Positions 45,480 to 56,814 of a stretch of 64,000 bases of DNA are shown here, in pieces. Made by a program: the position numbers and the translations under genes. The notes beneath the pieces were generated by a model that saw only the letters and a program-made list of their open reading frames with translations, did not search any database and was not told where the DNA came from. Numbering within the stretch: the first letter of the stretch is position 1; each line of letters begins with the position of its first letter. This stretch comes from Aradus depressus (lineage: Eukaryota; Arthropoda; Insecta; Hemiptera; Aradidae). The stretch spans positions 16,068,222 through 16,132,221 of the forward strand of contig OY759222.1 in the NCBI GenBank assembly GCA_963662175.1, read 5' to 3'.

Positions 45480-46160
45480 TATTATCTTATGCCTGTAGTA
45501 TAAGGAAGTATTGTAATCATGCGATAAGCTGAGATCGAGTTTTCAAAAGATTTTCGCGATGATATCTTTTATGTGTGTGTGATTGGAACATTGTGAACGC
45601 TGTAAATTAGAAACAATTTTAACTTGAAATTCAGTCATGGAGAGAAAAAACCACATGCAGACAGTCGAAGATATTCCTGGGAGGGAAGAATGGGATCCTG
45701 AACCTCAAAAGGAACGAGCTTCGGTAACTAACTGGAGTTTTCAAAGGAGGATCTCTCACTGTAGTAGTCAAGGTCAGTCCTACCTACTATAGATGTGGAG
45801 AAGAAGACGAGACAGCGGCACACTGGGTATATGCTGGGATACGCTCGGATGAGATTCCACATCTTCTGCAAAGATGTAAACACAGAGGAGGACTTTAGAA
45901 GATTGGAACATTCTCAAGTTCATTAAGGAAACTGGGAGACTGAGTACTTCATGAAGGACTTGGTTCAGGTAGTATAAACATACAGGTAATATAATAAGGG
46001 GGAAGCCCAGCGCTTCCAGGGAAGGGATAAGAGCACTGGATGCTTAGGTCCCTAGGTGCACCACCCCATCATATATATATATAGCTTGAAATTGAAATTT
46101 GAAATGATAATGTCACATGTGCTAACTTAGATCTGCTTATATTTATGACTTAATCAAAAA
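45480..46160 (-). repeat. Rep-C copy (minus) split by a LINE fragment
   Basis: Left part 45480-45631 (TTGTAATCATGCGATAAGCT, TGTGATTGGAACATTGTGAA) and right part 46085-46160 (ATGTGCTAACTTAGATCTGC) are interrupted by 45632-46084. Confidence 0.5.
45632..46084 (+). pseudogene. 5'-truncated LINE reverse transcriptase C-terminal fragment
   Basis: A frame reads RCGEEDETAAHWVYAGIRSD, as in the CxxCGEEDETAEH zinc-knuckle tail of Jockey/R1-group ORF2 proteins; stops follow. The 3' end GGTCCCTAGGTGCACCACCC runs into (AT)n. CTTGAAATT flanks both sides (45623-45631 and 46085-46093), consistent with a 9-bp target-site duplication within Rep-C. Confidence 0.65.
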
Positions 46161-46437
46161 TTTTTTCAACTAAAAGTTATAGAGATAACTAAAAAACACT
46201 TTTTATAACAAGTACAATTTTATCATAGGTTTCCAGGTTTACGAGATAAATGTCGAAAATCTATTTTTTTTTAGACGTTTACTTGATTTATGCGAAAATG
46301 TTGAGTCCTACCGAAAAATTGGTTCTTACAGAAAATGTTCGTTATTAAATTTCCATCACTAATGTGTCCTCAGATTTGAGGTAGAACCAATACAAACAAA
46401 GTTATAGCCAGAAAATATAAAATAAGTTTCCCCAGGA

Positions 46438-46852
46438 AATATTTCAAAGTAATTTAAAAATGGTAACGTCTAGCAACGAATTTTATAATATCTTTATTAT
46501 GGGTAGTTTTTATTAATTAAAAGACATGAAAAAAATATAATCCCGAGCAGTATAATCCAGATACTCGTTAAAGACCCCTAACCTAGGTGAATAAAAATTT
46601 AGGGTAGGCAAAATTTAGGACTCCCATAGTAGAGTCGGGCTCATGTCCACCAGAGTGACGAAAGAGCGCTCTGGTAGTAGGCGATATGACCTTGTTGTTG
46701 AAACCCGGGCATGACTCATACAACCTAACCTTACCTAACCTATACATTCTTCTTTATATTATTTTTATGTCTTTTAATTAATAAAAATTAACCCATAATA
46801 AAGACATAAAATTCGTTACAATTTTTAAATTACTTAAAATATATATATATTT
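46438..46852. repeat. Inverted repeat with a SINE-A in the loop
   Basis: Arms 46438-46542 and 46751-46852 are complementary over about 90-100 bp (AAGTAATTTAAAAATGGTAA, CTTTATTATGGGTAGTTTTT and TATTAATTAAAAGACATG on the left). The left arm has a 10-bp insertion. SINE-A copy 17 fills the gap almost exactly. Confidence 0.75.
46543..46745 (+). mobile_element. SINE-A copy 17, 5'-truncated
   Basis: Starts CCCGAGCAGTATAATCCAGA. The CCAGAGTGACGAAAGAGCGC then TCTGG hairpin is intact. The tail is CCTAACCTTACCTAACCTAT, several CCTAA-like units. Confidence 0.82.
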
Positions 46853-46859
46853 ATATGTG

Positions 46860-47900
46860 ATGTGGCCATTACAGGACTTTTCAATACCAACCACATTTGT
46901 ACAGATCACTCTCCACCCACCCCCCTCAAATTCTTTTTATACTAACACTCAGAAGACTGATAAGTCTCTAGACTATTATCCACAACAGAAACACCGAAAG
47001 TTTGTACAGAAGAGAAAAACGACTTAATAAAATACTAACTTGTTTTTGTCTATCAACTGATATTGTTTTACAAAGGACATAATCCTCACACCGACGTTTT
47101 GTTTTTTCAATGTTAGTGAAGAAAAATGCTAGAAAAAATATACTTTGTGATCATTTTTGATACTATTGTAAGTTTTTATTATGTTCTATACGATGAAATT
47201 CCATTTTTTTTTTTTTTCTTCTATAAATGTAAATTTTTTTTTTTTCTCATCATTTGAACTGACTTATTCATTCCAAGTCCCCTACTGTAGAGAGTGGTAG
47301 AGATCCTGGCCTGAGGTCCCGCGTTATAATTGGCTCTATATATGATTCTTTAATGCGGAGTTTCGACAAAACAACTGTTGGAACAAGTTACCGAAGATAT
47401 AATAATAGAATATTATTATTATTATTATTAACTTTGTGATAATGCTTCGTAACAAGGAGTTAGCCTTGAAATGTGTTTACATTCTGACAGATATAGGTGA
47501 ATTACGCATCAAGTAAATTTGATCAAGTTATTTGCATAAGAATAAAAAAACAAATACTTGTAAAATCAAGAGAGTAGGTATCAGATGGACCAACATTTGA
47601 AATTTTTGATAAATATCTCAAAATTAAATATACTGTCAGATATTGGTAAATTAAGTTACATAAAAATATCTCTTATATTTGCTTAACTCTTCCAGAAGGC
47701 AAAACGAATTACATAGGCCAGGAATGAGTCGAAAAAAGGAGCCGCGGAAGGATTAAAAACGTGAGAATCTACACTTTTTTTTTTTCTTAATTTAATTTTT
47801 AAGAGAATAAAGATCAGCTATTAACTTGTATGCGTATAGCATGAAGGTTCTATTCGAATAAAAAAGTTAAGTGCGTTGTTTTAGAATTAATTGCGGGCTC
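46860..47900. other. AT-rich stretch with ATT microsatellite
   Basis: (ATT)n at about 47409-47431 and T runs near 47205-47245. No gene seen. Confidence 0.45.
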
Positions 47901-47904
47901 TACC

Positions 47905-47965
47905 AGCGTTGGCGTAGTTAGGGGGGGGGGGGGGGGGGGCACGCCCCCTCCAGAAAAGGGCGATC
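47905..47965 (+). repeat. Poly-G repeat end (GCGTAGCC family)
   Basis: CAGCGTTGGCGTAGTTA is followed by about 20 G and CACGCCCCCTCCAG. It resembles the complement of 22615-22672. Confidence 0.5.
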
Positions 47966-47969
47966 TAAT

Positions 47970-49130
47970 GTATTTAATTTAAAAAAATTATAATATATAA
48001 CGACAACTCCACCACAGATAAACATTACAGTCAAGACAAGGATATAGAAAGCTTCAATTCCCAGTCAAACGTTATTCTGATTCAAATTACGCTTACTTAA
48101 AGTTTGAACTCCAACGAATGCTGCCAATCGGCGAAGTATGAGAGTTTACCGAACGCATCGTCTTGCGTGTTACAACAAAACGCGCTGCAATTTTAAAATC
48201 TCTTCCAAAAACTCCGCACGGTGGTGCAATGTTTACCTAAAATAAAAAGAATATTAAGACTAACTGCATATTTTAGAATGTATTCAATGAAAGCCGTAAA
48301 AAAGGAAAATAATTATTTTTTAGAGTACATTTAGTGCTATCAGCTGAACAAAAAACCTCAAACTAAACTATAATTTGATTTTTTGAATGGCACTAATTTG
48401 AAAAAAAAAATTAAGACACCTCTTGGATTATTTCGAAATTCTATTTTTGGTGCGTCATTTTTCAATAGAGTTAACTATGGCCCTTTTCTAAAAATTATAT
48501 CCCATTTATCCTTATGACAATGTTCTGCGTGAATCTGCCATAATTATTAAAATATTTGCTTCATCATCGTTAAACTTGTTAATAATATTCATTATTATTT
48601 TGTAATCCGGCAATAATTGTTAGTGTTATTTTCTATTCAGTTTGCCGTGCATAACGTTTGAATTTTCCTATATGGCCCACACTTATAAACGTTTGCCCTT
48701 CTTATCTGATGTTGATTACCATGTTTTATGCGCATTACAAGGGTGATTAATAAATTTACCTTCAAATCCATACATGGTTCCTTGGTAGCCATTCAAGGTA
48801 CATATTTTCATAGCACCAAAGGATCGTGGCTGTTTAGGGAGTTGCATTAATATGTAAGATAGACAGGACGCTGGCAGCTCTGATCTCTTATGGAATGTCT
48901 ACTATTAATAAATTTACTACCATAGTTAGAAATAAGTGAAGTTTTGTTGATAATATTTTACCATCTCCATTTATAGTATATAATCACCACTATAAATACA
49001 AGGTCATTAGAAAATCGTTTATGTGTTTTGATCATTGGCGTTCTCCGAACGAGTCGGTAATGCGTTGGCTTTCTGAGCCGTTGTACAGTGATTGTTTAGT
49101 GTTCAACGACTTAATTATTGTCAATAAAAA
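47970..49130. other. AT-rich stretch, nothing recognised
   Basis: No gene, SINE or LINE seen. Confidence 0.4.
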
Positions 49131-49134
49131 AAAA

Positions 49135-49515
49135 AACAGGACTTCTTCAACTTTTATATTGTCTAATTCCACAAAAATATATACATAGTGTACCGATTTC
49201 GGTTTATGCCATCGTCAGCACAATGTATAATCCTCAGGTTATCTGAGATTACCCAAGCCTCTTAGGGGAGGAGGACATAACATTTACAAATATTTGAGTT
49301 GTCAATAATCGAAGAAACTAAAAAAAACACTAAATAATAGGGTTTATAGTAGAATACATAGTATATATAAGAAATAAGGGCTATATGACATATCAAAGTA
49401 CAAGAAAATAAAAATACACAATAAATTTTTTTAACTTAGTGAGGTTCACAGGGTTGTGAATTTGAAGTGTTTGGTCTTCAAACAATTCCCATTTTTTCTT
49501 GTTCTATTAATTTTC
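49135..49515 (-). mobile_element. Penelope-like element 3' fragment (minus)
   Basis: On the minus strand the coding end reads LKINRTRKNGNCLKTKHFKF, nearly the same as the end of the 4440-5090 copy. Downstream is a decayed hammerhead motif (CTGACGA, complement of 49212-49218; GAAAT; CGGTA), then GTGGAATTAGACAATATAA. Stem II and stem III carry mismatches relative to the first copy. Confidence 0.7.
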
Positions 49516-49980
49516 AGCTGATTGTCTACAAAACCATTATCCGTCCAATTGTGACTTACACTGGTGAAACTTGGGCGTTGACAAGAGAAAATGAAGACTC
49601 TGCTACTGTGAGAATGGAAGGTACACAGAAAGATTTTTGGACCTGTTTCCGACAATTGCAGATGGCGTTTCCGAAAGAACAGATAATTGGGAAAACTCTA
49701 CGGGGAATTCGACCTGGTGTCCGGGATCAAGCAGGCGAGATTACGTTGGTTGGGCCACGTAGAGAGAATGGTAGGAGGAAGACTCCTCAAACAGGCCCTC
49801 AGCGGTAGACCAGGCGGTGCCAGAAGAGGAAGACCGAGACTCCGTTGGCTGGACGACGTCGAGGCGGACCTCCGAGTGTTGGGCATCAGAGGATGGAGGG
49901 AGAAGGTTTTAGAACGAGACGAATGGAGGAGGATTGTGACGGAGGCCCGGGTTCTTTCAGCGCCGCAGGAAGAAGATTAA
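49516..49980 (+). pseudogene. LINE reverse transcriptase C-terminal fragment, frameshifted
   Basis: Frames read LIVYKTIIRPIVTY and GETWALTRENE, then after a frameshift RKIFGPVSDNCRWRFRKNR, GKLYGEFDLVSGIKQARLRW and LGHVERM, with DDVEADLRVLGIRGWREKV and a TAA at 49978. The RLRWLGHVERM and WxDDVExDL block is the C-terminal tail of a common insect LINE group, perhaps RTE-like. It abuts the Penelope fragment on its left. Confidence 0.7.
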
Positions 49981-50124
49981 TTTCCTGCTAAAAGAGAGTC
50001 AAGTTGTCTACCGCTTTAACAAAGAAGAATTCTTTATTCCCGTTGCTTCGTTGAATATGTGACCCATATCATTACTACTATGTTACAATGTTCAAAAGAA
50101 TGTTAATTTGCATGTTTCCTCGCA

Positions 50125-50410
50125 TTAACACAGAAAAAAACAATTAATGCCGTTGTAATGTATTGACATAAAATTTTCTTTTTGAATCCAAAACCCCATA
50201 AGGACGACAACTGCCGAATGGAAGGTCAGAGGAAAGGACTCAACGGAAAAACCCTAATAATTGCCAATGTAATTTGTATATCGAAATACAAAAATGTATA
50301 CGAGGACTGAGAAGTCCCGTGAGAAGAATATAGTTTAGAGGGTGTATGAAAATTAAGTTGATAACTAATAATTCGAGCTGGTCAAGTACTTTGCTGGTGA
50401 TTCACCCAGA
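50125..50410 (-). repeat. Rep-B copy (minus)
   Basis: CCATAAGGACGACAACTGCC and CCAATGTAATTTGTATATCG units, then TACTTTGCTGGTGATTCACC. Confidence 0.6.
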
Positions 50411-50741
50411 TTATTTAGCTGCAAGTCATGCTAAAGACGGGTTCAAAATATGAAACTTGTCAAGCGATATGTTGTGAAACAAACTCTTTGTTACAACAAA
50501 TGTACGACCCCAACAAATTGTAGTAACAAGTTTTATAGCGTGAACCCAAAAGATAAATATGGCCCACTGCCGAATATATTTGAGCCCATGTCCACAGTGA
50601 CACTTCCGAAACAATGAAATGTCATTATGTCAATAATCAGCTTTGGAAGATAAACAAAACAGTATTTATGCTGATGTCAGCCTATTTATTTAATTGTAAC
50701 AAACCGAGTTGCTTAGATTAATAATATCCTAATAGTTAGTT

Positions 50742-51062
50742 ATTATGACTCATGCCTGGGCTTTAACTACGAGGTCTTATCGCCTACTACCAGAGCGCTC
50801 TTTCGACATGAGCCCGACTGTACTGTGGGAGTCCTAAATTTTGCCTACCCTAAATTTTTATTCACCTAGGGTAGGGGTCTTTAACGAGTACCTAACATCG
50901 TACAGGCTCGGGACCATCGCTTAACGTCCCATCCGAAGGACGGCGTGCTTAAATTTATTTTACCTCCCAGATAAAATAAACTAAGGGCCTCGGGCGGGTT
51001 TCGAACCCACGTTCTTGAGCTCTGAAGACAAGCACGCATACCACTGAGCTACCGGCGCCCTC
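50742..51062 (-). mobile_element. SINE-A copy 18, full length (minus)
   Basis: Complete minus copy with B-box complement GGGTTTCGAACCCACG and head complement CTGAGCTACCGGCGCCCTC. It lies against a Rep-B remnant. Confidence 0.9.
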
Positions 51063-51199
51063 ACGTTTTGTCCATATATTCATTCTATTGGGAGTTAGTT
51101 GCTAATTTTTAAAAAAGCAAACAAATAAATGGGAGAAGTATTGCTGTAATAAATATATTATTTACTTGTTAACTAATTTTTTACGAAGATTAGAGCTCC

Positions 51200-51625
51200 A
51201 TATTTCATCCAAATCCGTTTTCCAAACCCTTTACAAAAATGAAAAAAAAAATGTTTGCGAGTGCATCTGTGAACACTTTAATTCCTGATAAGAATGAATA
51301 TAGACACGAAATTTTGGAGACTCAACTCAAAAATCTCAATAACTGCTGATGTAATGAATGTAACGACATCAAATTTTGTATTTAAATTCAAAACTCCATA
51401 AGGACCCACCTTTTAATGTTCCCCGAAGACAGTCAAAGTGAAGGGGTCAACTTAAAAAAGCCGATGTATTGAATAGTATTGACACAACATTTAGTATGAA
51501 GATTCATAAGCCACTACTATGTAAGTCAAATATTGAGCTTTAGCCAAAACGGTCAATTGGCTTTGAAAGAAGAGCAAACATTTATTAATTCGTGCTGGGG
51601 AAGTATACAGACGGTGATTCATTTA
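51200..51625 (-). repeat. Rep-B copy (minus)
   Basis: CCATAAGGACCCACCTTTTA unit, AAATATTGAGCTTTAGCCAA, and GTGCTGGGGAAGTATACAGA then CGGTGATTCA. Confidence 0.65.
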
Positions 51626-51629
51626 CGAA

Positions 51630-52720
51630 TTTTTAATGGAGAATTTCGAATTTTCAACTGGTGGAAGCAAGGTTAGTTTGCATGCATGCATTTTTGAAAT
51701 TGAAAACCAGCTTATAATTTTTTTTTTTTTGTATAATTTTAAATTGCAGGTTAATTAATACCTTGAAAATAAAAAATGAAGAAGGAAAAACATTGTACTG
51801 TGTAGGTTTGGTACACTTGAGATCCGACGGTCCTTTTGGCGAATGTGACCAAGGTCAGTACAAAAATAGGTCAATATTTGAGGCGGTCCCATTTTTGCAA
51901 AGTGGACAATTCCCACGTAGGTACTTACTGTTCCATGTCATGTTGTCAACATAAGTGGGGAAGGCTATAATTTCTAAGACTTAACTACTTTTGCAATCTT
52001 AAAAAAGTTGATTAATTTTTCATTTGCAAGGTTTATAAGAAGAAATAATTTAAAAAAAATAAAAAAATAAGTTATTTTGACCTAGAATAGTTGAAGTGTG
52101 AGATACAGTCAGGTGTTTTCTAGTTATTCTATTGGTTAATACTTACAGGGTGTTAAGCCTTCCCCCCTCCCCTTTGACCGATTTGGCTGATAATCATATT
52201 TTTCAGTTTTGGAATGGGTGTGATCTGCACCATAGGAATGTCATAATTTCTCCATCTTTAATTCCTATTTGTATTTCCTTCAAGTAACATAACACTACTC
52301 AATAAATATATGTTGTCAGTATCTTATTTAGTGCAATTCAAAAAAATCTTCCCGCTTTCCTTGAGAACCTGTTTGAACAGAAGAAAAAAAAAATTGTGTA
52401 AGAGGAAGAATTCTAGATTAAGATATTGTAACAGTTTAATGTTTTAATTTATACAAAATATTTAAAAAACATTTATGATAACAAGTCAAAAGTTATTTAT
52501 TCCCTTTAGTACAAAAAAAGTATCCTTATAGTGAAATGATACCAAGAAAAATTAAGGCAACACACATAAACACAATTTATAAAGAAATTTTGAAAAAAAA
52601 AACAAGAGAAATTCTAAGATAGAATAGTTTTTTTTCGCCATGTTTGATCTGAAAAAGTAAAAATAAAATTGTTTTCGGAGAAATCCTTTACTTCTGTCAG
52701 ATTAAACTATTATTAATTAA
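51630..52720. other. AT-rich stretch with an unrecognised short frame
   Basis: A 63-codon frame at 51763-51954 (MKIKNEEGKTLYCVGLVHLR) has no known match in my knowledge and no splice context. Otherwise nothing seen. Confidence 0.35.
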
Positions 52721-52721
52721 T

Positions 52722-52872
52722 AACCCCCATCCTAGGTGAATACAAATTTAAGGTAAGCAAAATTTAGGACTCCCATAGTAGAGTCAGGCTCATGTTCAAC
52801 AAAAGAACGCTCTGGTAGAAGGTGATATGACTTTGCAGTTAAACCTGGGGTGAGACACAATAACTAACTAAA
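52722..52872 (+). mobile_element. SINE-A copy 19, 3' half
   Basis: CCCCCATCCTAGGTGAATAC, AGGACTCCCATAGTAGAGTC and tail CACAATAACTAACT. Confidence 0.75.
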
Positions 52873-52904
52873 CGTAGTAGTTTTAAGTAGTTTATGTATA
52901 CTTT

Positions 52905-52965
52905 TTGTTTTGTGAAATAGACAATATTTCAAAAAAAGTTTTTTTTTTATATATTTAAAAAAAAA
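52905..52965 (+). mobile_element. Penelope-type 3' terminal scrap
   Basis: GTGAAATAGACAATATTTCA followed by A/T runs, the same segment that follows the hammerhead-like motifs elsewhere in the window. No ribozyme or coding part is attached. Confidence 0.4.
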
Positions 52966-53151
52966 AAATTTACAAATTAACATTATACCTAACCCTAACT
53001 TCATTTGAGAACCTGTACCTGACTGATGGGTGGGTCAACATTGTATTATTTCGGATATAAGACATGAAAAATACAAATCATATAAGTACCTATCGTATAT
53101 AAATTATATCATGGTGGCGAGTAAATTAAGAAAATGTGCCGAAGTGTGTAA

Positions 53152-53854
53152 AGGGGGTCATACACGGTCAGTTAGATTTGATCAGTTTTAACTGATCAAA
53201 TCGAACTGATAGGTCTGGTGTCTACACACGGTCAGTTAAGTGTGTCACATCATCTTGTTTTTTTTTGGAATAAAAGTTTATTTTGAGCTTTGATTTGTTT
53301 GTTTAAATAATTTATAATAAATTAAATTAAAAATGTCAAGTAATGAGGAATTGTTGTTATATGGTGCTGTGGCTATTTACATTGTTGCATCCAAAAAAAG
53401 AAATCGAAGAAAAATTTGGGTTAAAGACTGGCTTTCAAACTTTTATTTTTTAAAAACAATAAAAAAACAACACACACTAAACAATAATTATTAATTAACT
53501 TTTAAAACTTAATTTTATTTATTGAAAACAGAAATCAAAATATACATAAAATAATTATTAAATAATTATTTTATGTATATTTTGATTAAAATTTTTAACT
53601 TTTGATAATTGATAACGCCGGAGCATGCGCAGAATGGCTAGTTTGAAGAACAACTGATTCAAACCCCACATACAGTCAAATAGGCTTGTCGTCAGTTCGA
53701 TGTGTCACACCATTGGATGGAATTTCATCAAACCATCAGTTCATTTTTTTGGCATGATGTCATGCCATTTCTACCCCATACACGACAGTTTGGTGTGTCA
53801 GTTCGATGTGTTCAAGCCAAACTGACACACCAAACTGACCGTGTATGACAGGCT
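53152..53854 (+). mobile_element. PIF/Harbinger-type deletion derivative, 703 bp
   Basis: Ends AGGGGGTCATACACGGTCAG and CTGACCGTGTATGACAGGCT are inverted repeats, flanked by TAA on both sides (53149-53151 and 53855-53857), the 3-bp target typical of PIF/Harbinger. Subterminal GGTGTGTCAGTTCGATGTGT-like blocks recur. It carries the first 53 codons of a transposase-like frame, then a deletion. A 27-bp perfect palindrome arm pair lies at 53533-53587. Confidence 0.8.
53333..53494 (+). pseudogene. Harbinger transposase N-terminal remnant (53 codons)
   Basis: An ATG frame reads MSSNEELLLYGAVAIYIVAS then KKRNRRKIWVKDWLSNFYFL. The KKRxRRxWVxxWL block is typical of the start of PIF/Harbinger transposases. 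The catalytic DDE domain is absent; a TAA at 53492 ends the frame. Its placement just inside the 5' terminal repeat supports the assignment. Confidence 0.65.
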
Positions 53855-53859
53855 TAAGT

Positions 53860-54885
53860 TTATTCATTGAAAGGGCCATACGAAAGTTTGATGCTAAGCC
53901 TAAACTTGACTTTTTTCTTTTATGTTTTCTTAATAAATAAAACTTATTTTTAGTCTAACCAATTGTATAAACATTAATAACTCTCTTGTACAAATTATTA
54001 TTATTAATATAATTTTTGTCCTTAAAAATGAAATTGGAGGTGAGAGAACCCATCGTTATCAAGAAAATGAAATTAAATAATTCTTCACAAATAATGTTCT
54101 GAATAATAAGCAGTAGTTTATTTTGGTATTACATTGTCAATATTTTTATATTCTTACTAATTTCAGTAAGTTTTGACCATCAATCACTTTGAATTCTGAG
54201 AATTCTTCTCAGTTGATACTAATCCTAATTATTAAACTAATCAGACATAATCATCTTTTGTAATATTCCCAAATTTATACGACTTAATTCTACGAAAAAC
54301 ATGAAAATAATTACAACAAAACGGTTAGGTATTATATGTTTTATGTATGAACAGTGTTTTATGCCTTATTACAACTGATTGTGACCAGTAAATAAGCCCA
54401 GTCAATATTAAAATAGGTAGGATAAATTACCTGTTATTGAGGAACAATGACGTTGTGGAACCGGTCTTGACCTCATGACCTCTCCCTTCCATCCAATAGC
54501 CCTTGTTTCTGCATTAATTTCAACTAAGTGAACGTCATTAAGACATGTTTTCTTCTCTGTTTTTTTCCATTAGATTTACATCTTTGATGGTTAATAACGT
54601 AGAGTGGCTATTCAGCGTGTATTGTTTGTGATGCTCGTTCATAACTTTTGTGTATAATTATTAGAAAGGTTATACTGGCTGACAATCTTTTTCATAACCG
54701 TGACGAGGGAAGGTTCTACAGAGGTTATCAATTATGAAGGATTTATGTTATGACTCTCAAGTATCATCATGTCTATAATTCACTCAATGTGACAAGATAA
54801 TAGTCTCAAGTGAATTCATTATTTTCATAAGCGCATTCAACGTCCCCCAATCAATATACTTCACGGACTTCCGATCAGTGTTGCC
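53860..54885. other. AT-rich stretch, nothing recognised
   Basis: No gene or named repeat seen. Confidence 0.4.
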
Positions 54886-54896
54886 AATAGCTTGTT

Positions 54897-55113
54897 TTTT
54901 TTTTTTTTTTTTTTTTTCTTTTGGCTTTATGAACTATGCATATTAGCCATGTAAATGTGTTATGTATAATTATTTAAGACATCCATGGCCCCGGGAGGGA
55001 GTTCTATTTACGAAATAAAACTCACTCCCGGACGGGATTCGAACCCGCAAACCATGGTGAGACCATGCGACCAAAGCCCTACGCTCTAGCCCGCACGGCC
55101 ACCATGGCCCCCA
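54897..55113 (-). mobile_element. SINE-B copy 2, full length with target-site duplication (minus)
   Basis: The head on minus reads GGGGGCCATGGTGGCCGTGC then GGGCTAGAGCG, with B-box-like GCGGGTTCGAATCCCGTCCG, and ends in a poly-A tail seen as plus poly-T. AATAGCTTGTT flanks both sides (54886-54896 and 55114-55124). This is the best copy of the family here. Confidence 0.88.
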
Positions 55114-55124
55114 AATAGCTTGTT

Positions 55125-56415
55125 CAAAGGTATTTATTTTTTATTCTAATCTGAGGATCAGAATTTGGTAAAGAAAATATAGATATATAGATAAACATTT
55201 ATTGCACTAAGCATACATGCTCTATGGCAATGAGTGAGGCTCTTTACAAAATACATATTATTATAGTTATATTCTCACATTCGACGTAGAATAATAAGAG
55301 TTACTAAATTACATAGTGAATATAAAATGTATCATGCAGAAAAAAAGATAATATGGACATGCTATTTAATAGAAAACAGAAATAAATTATAGGTACACTG
55401 TACAAGCAATTATGAAAAAAGAAACAATTCAAAATTATACAAAACAAAATAAGTTTGCAAAGGGAGAAATTGTAAAATAGTGTGAAATAAAAAGAGTTTT
55501 ATAGCTTGATAATTAATGATAATCATATCTGTAATAATTTTTCATAACTAAAATAAAATCAATTTGAAAGAATAATTACATAATAAAATAAAATGAACTC
55601 TCTCTCTTACTTAGGAGCTTAATTTTTCATCAATACTTCAATAATTTGTCAGAAATAATTTCTGGAGTAATATATGTAAATATAATTAAAGAAATTATGT
55701 ACAAAGAACAAATATTTAATCTAATTTACTCAGGGGGAAGTCCATAAGTTACATAACGCAATTTTTGAAAGTTTTTTGACTTCTCAACCCCGTGACAAAG
55801 TGCCACTCACATCTGGACCCCCCCCCCCCCCCCCCCCCCCCCCCACCCATGGATTACATAATTTATAAACAGCCCCTCACTTTTATCATTGTTTAAATAT
55901 TTTTTAGCCTCCTAGGTCAAGAATCATTGCTCAATTATTATTATTATTGTCAATTATTTCCCCAATTTGCTACTGGACGACCTTCCGTCCACCATTCATA
56001 AACCTAGTTGCAACATTGCTTACTAAAATGGCAAAGATAATACATTTACTTTTATATGAATGGAATGTGTTTTTTTAGACACGTTAGGTAGCATTAAATT
56101 CTGCTATGTTATTAGAAACGGCCTAGAGAACATGTATATTATAAGTATACATTACTCCTGACGTTGGAATTCGAAACCTGGTCCTTCGGTTCATAGGCAA
56201 GGTCGTTACCCATTCGCGTCCTTTACATCCTTACTATAGTATCAAGAAAACGATATGTTTTGAAAAATTTAGATTCGTTTTCATCCAAAAATAAAGCTCT
56301 AATTAATTTTTTTTTTAACCAATACAAAATTCTAATTATGGAGCGATTAAACATTCATTCTCCAATTAATTTTAATCAATATTGTTACCTCCACCAGAAG
56401 ATTAATGCAATGTAT
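55125..56415. other. AT-rich stretch with poly-C tract
   Basis: A run of about 28 C lies at 55818-55845. No gene seen. Confidence 0.45.
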
Positions 56416-56419
56416 AATT

Positions 56420-56590
56420 TATTTCCCCAAATTTACAAAGTATAAGGAAAGTTATGTAATCGGTCTGAAATTCGATGTTGAGTTTTCCCTGGAATTTCAT
56501 GTTTTCCGACTCCTTGATTTCAGTTATGAAAAACAATTTCATGTGTGTGTGTTGTCTATGAACATGATAACCCCTGATAGAATGAATATA
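56420..56590 (-). repeat. Rep-B 3' end fragment
   Basis: AAGTATAAGGAAAGTTATGT, then GAAATTCGATGTTGAGTTTT and GGAATTTCATGTTTTCCGAC, matching the end segment of Rep-B in the minus sense. Confidence 0.5.
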
Positions 56591-56594
56591 TATA

Positions 56595-56795
56595 TATTTT
56601 TTTTGGGGGGGCTTTATGTACGATGATATTAGCCATGTCACTGTGTTATCTAGTTATTTACGACATCCATGGCCCCGGGAGAGAGCTCTATCTACGAAAT
56701 AAAACTCACTCCGGACGAGATTCGAACCCGCAAAGCAAGGTGAGACCCTGCCCCCAAAGCTCTACGCTCTAGCCCGCACGGCCACCATGGCCTCC
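56595..56795 (-). mobile_element. SINE-B copy 3 (minus)
   Basis: Complement of the SINE-B head (TAGCCCGCACGGCCACCATG) at the right and GACATCCATGGCCCCGGGAG in the middle. The B box is changed to GAGATTCGAACCCG on the plus strand. No clear target-site duplication seen. Confidence 0.8.
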
Positions 56796-56814
56796 TATTC
56801 ATAAATATTAAGTT

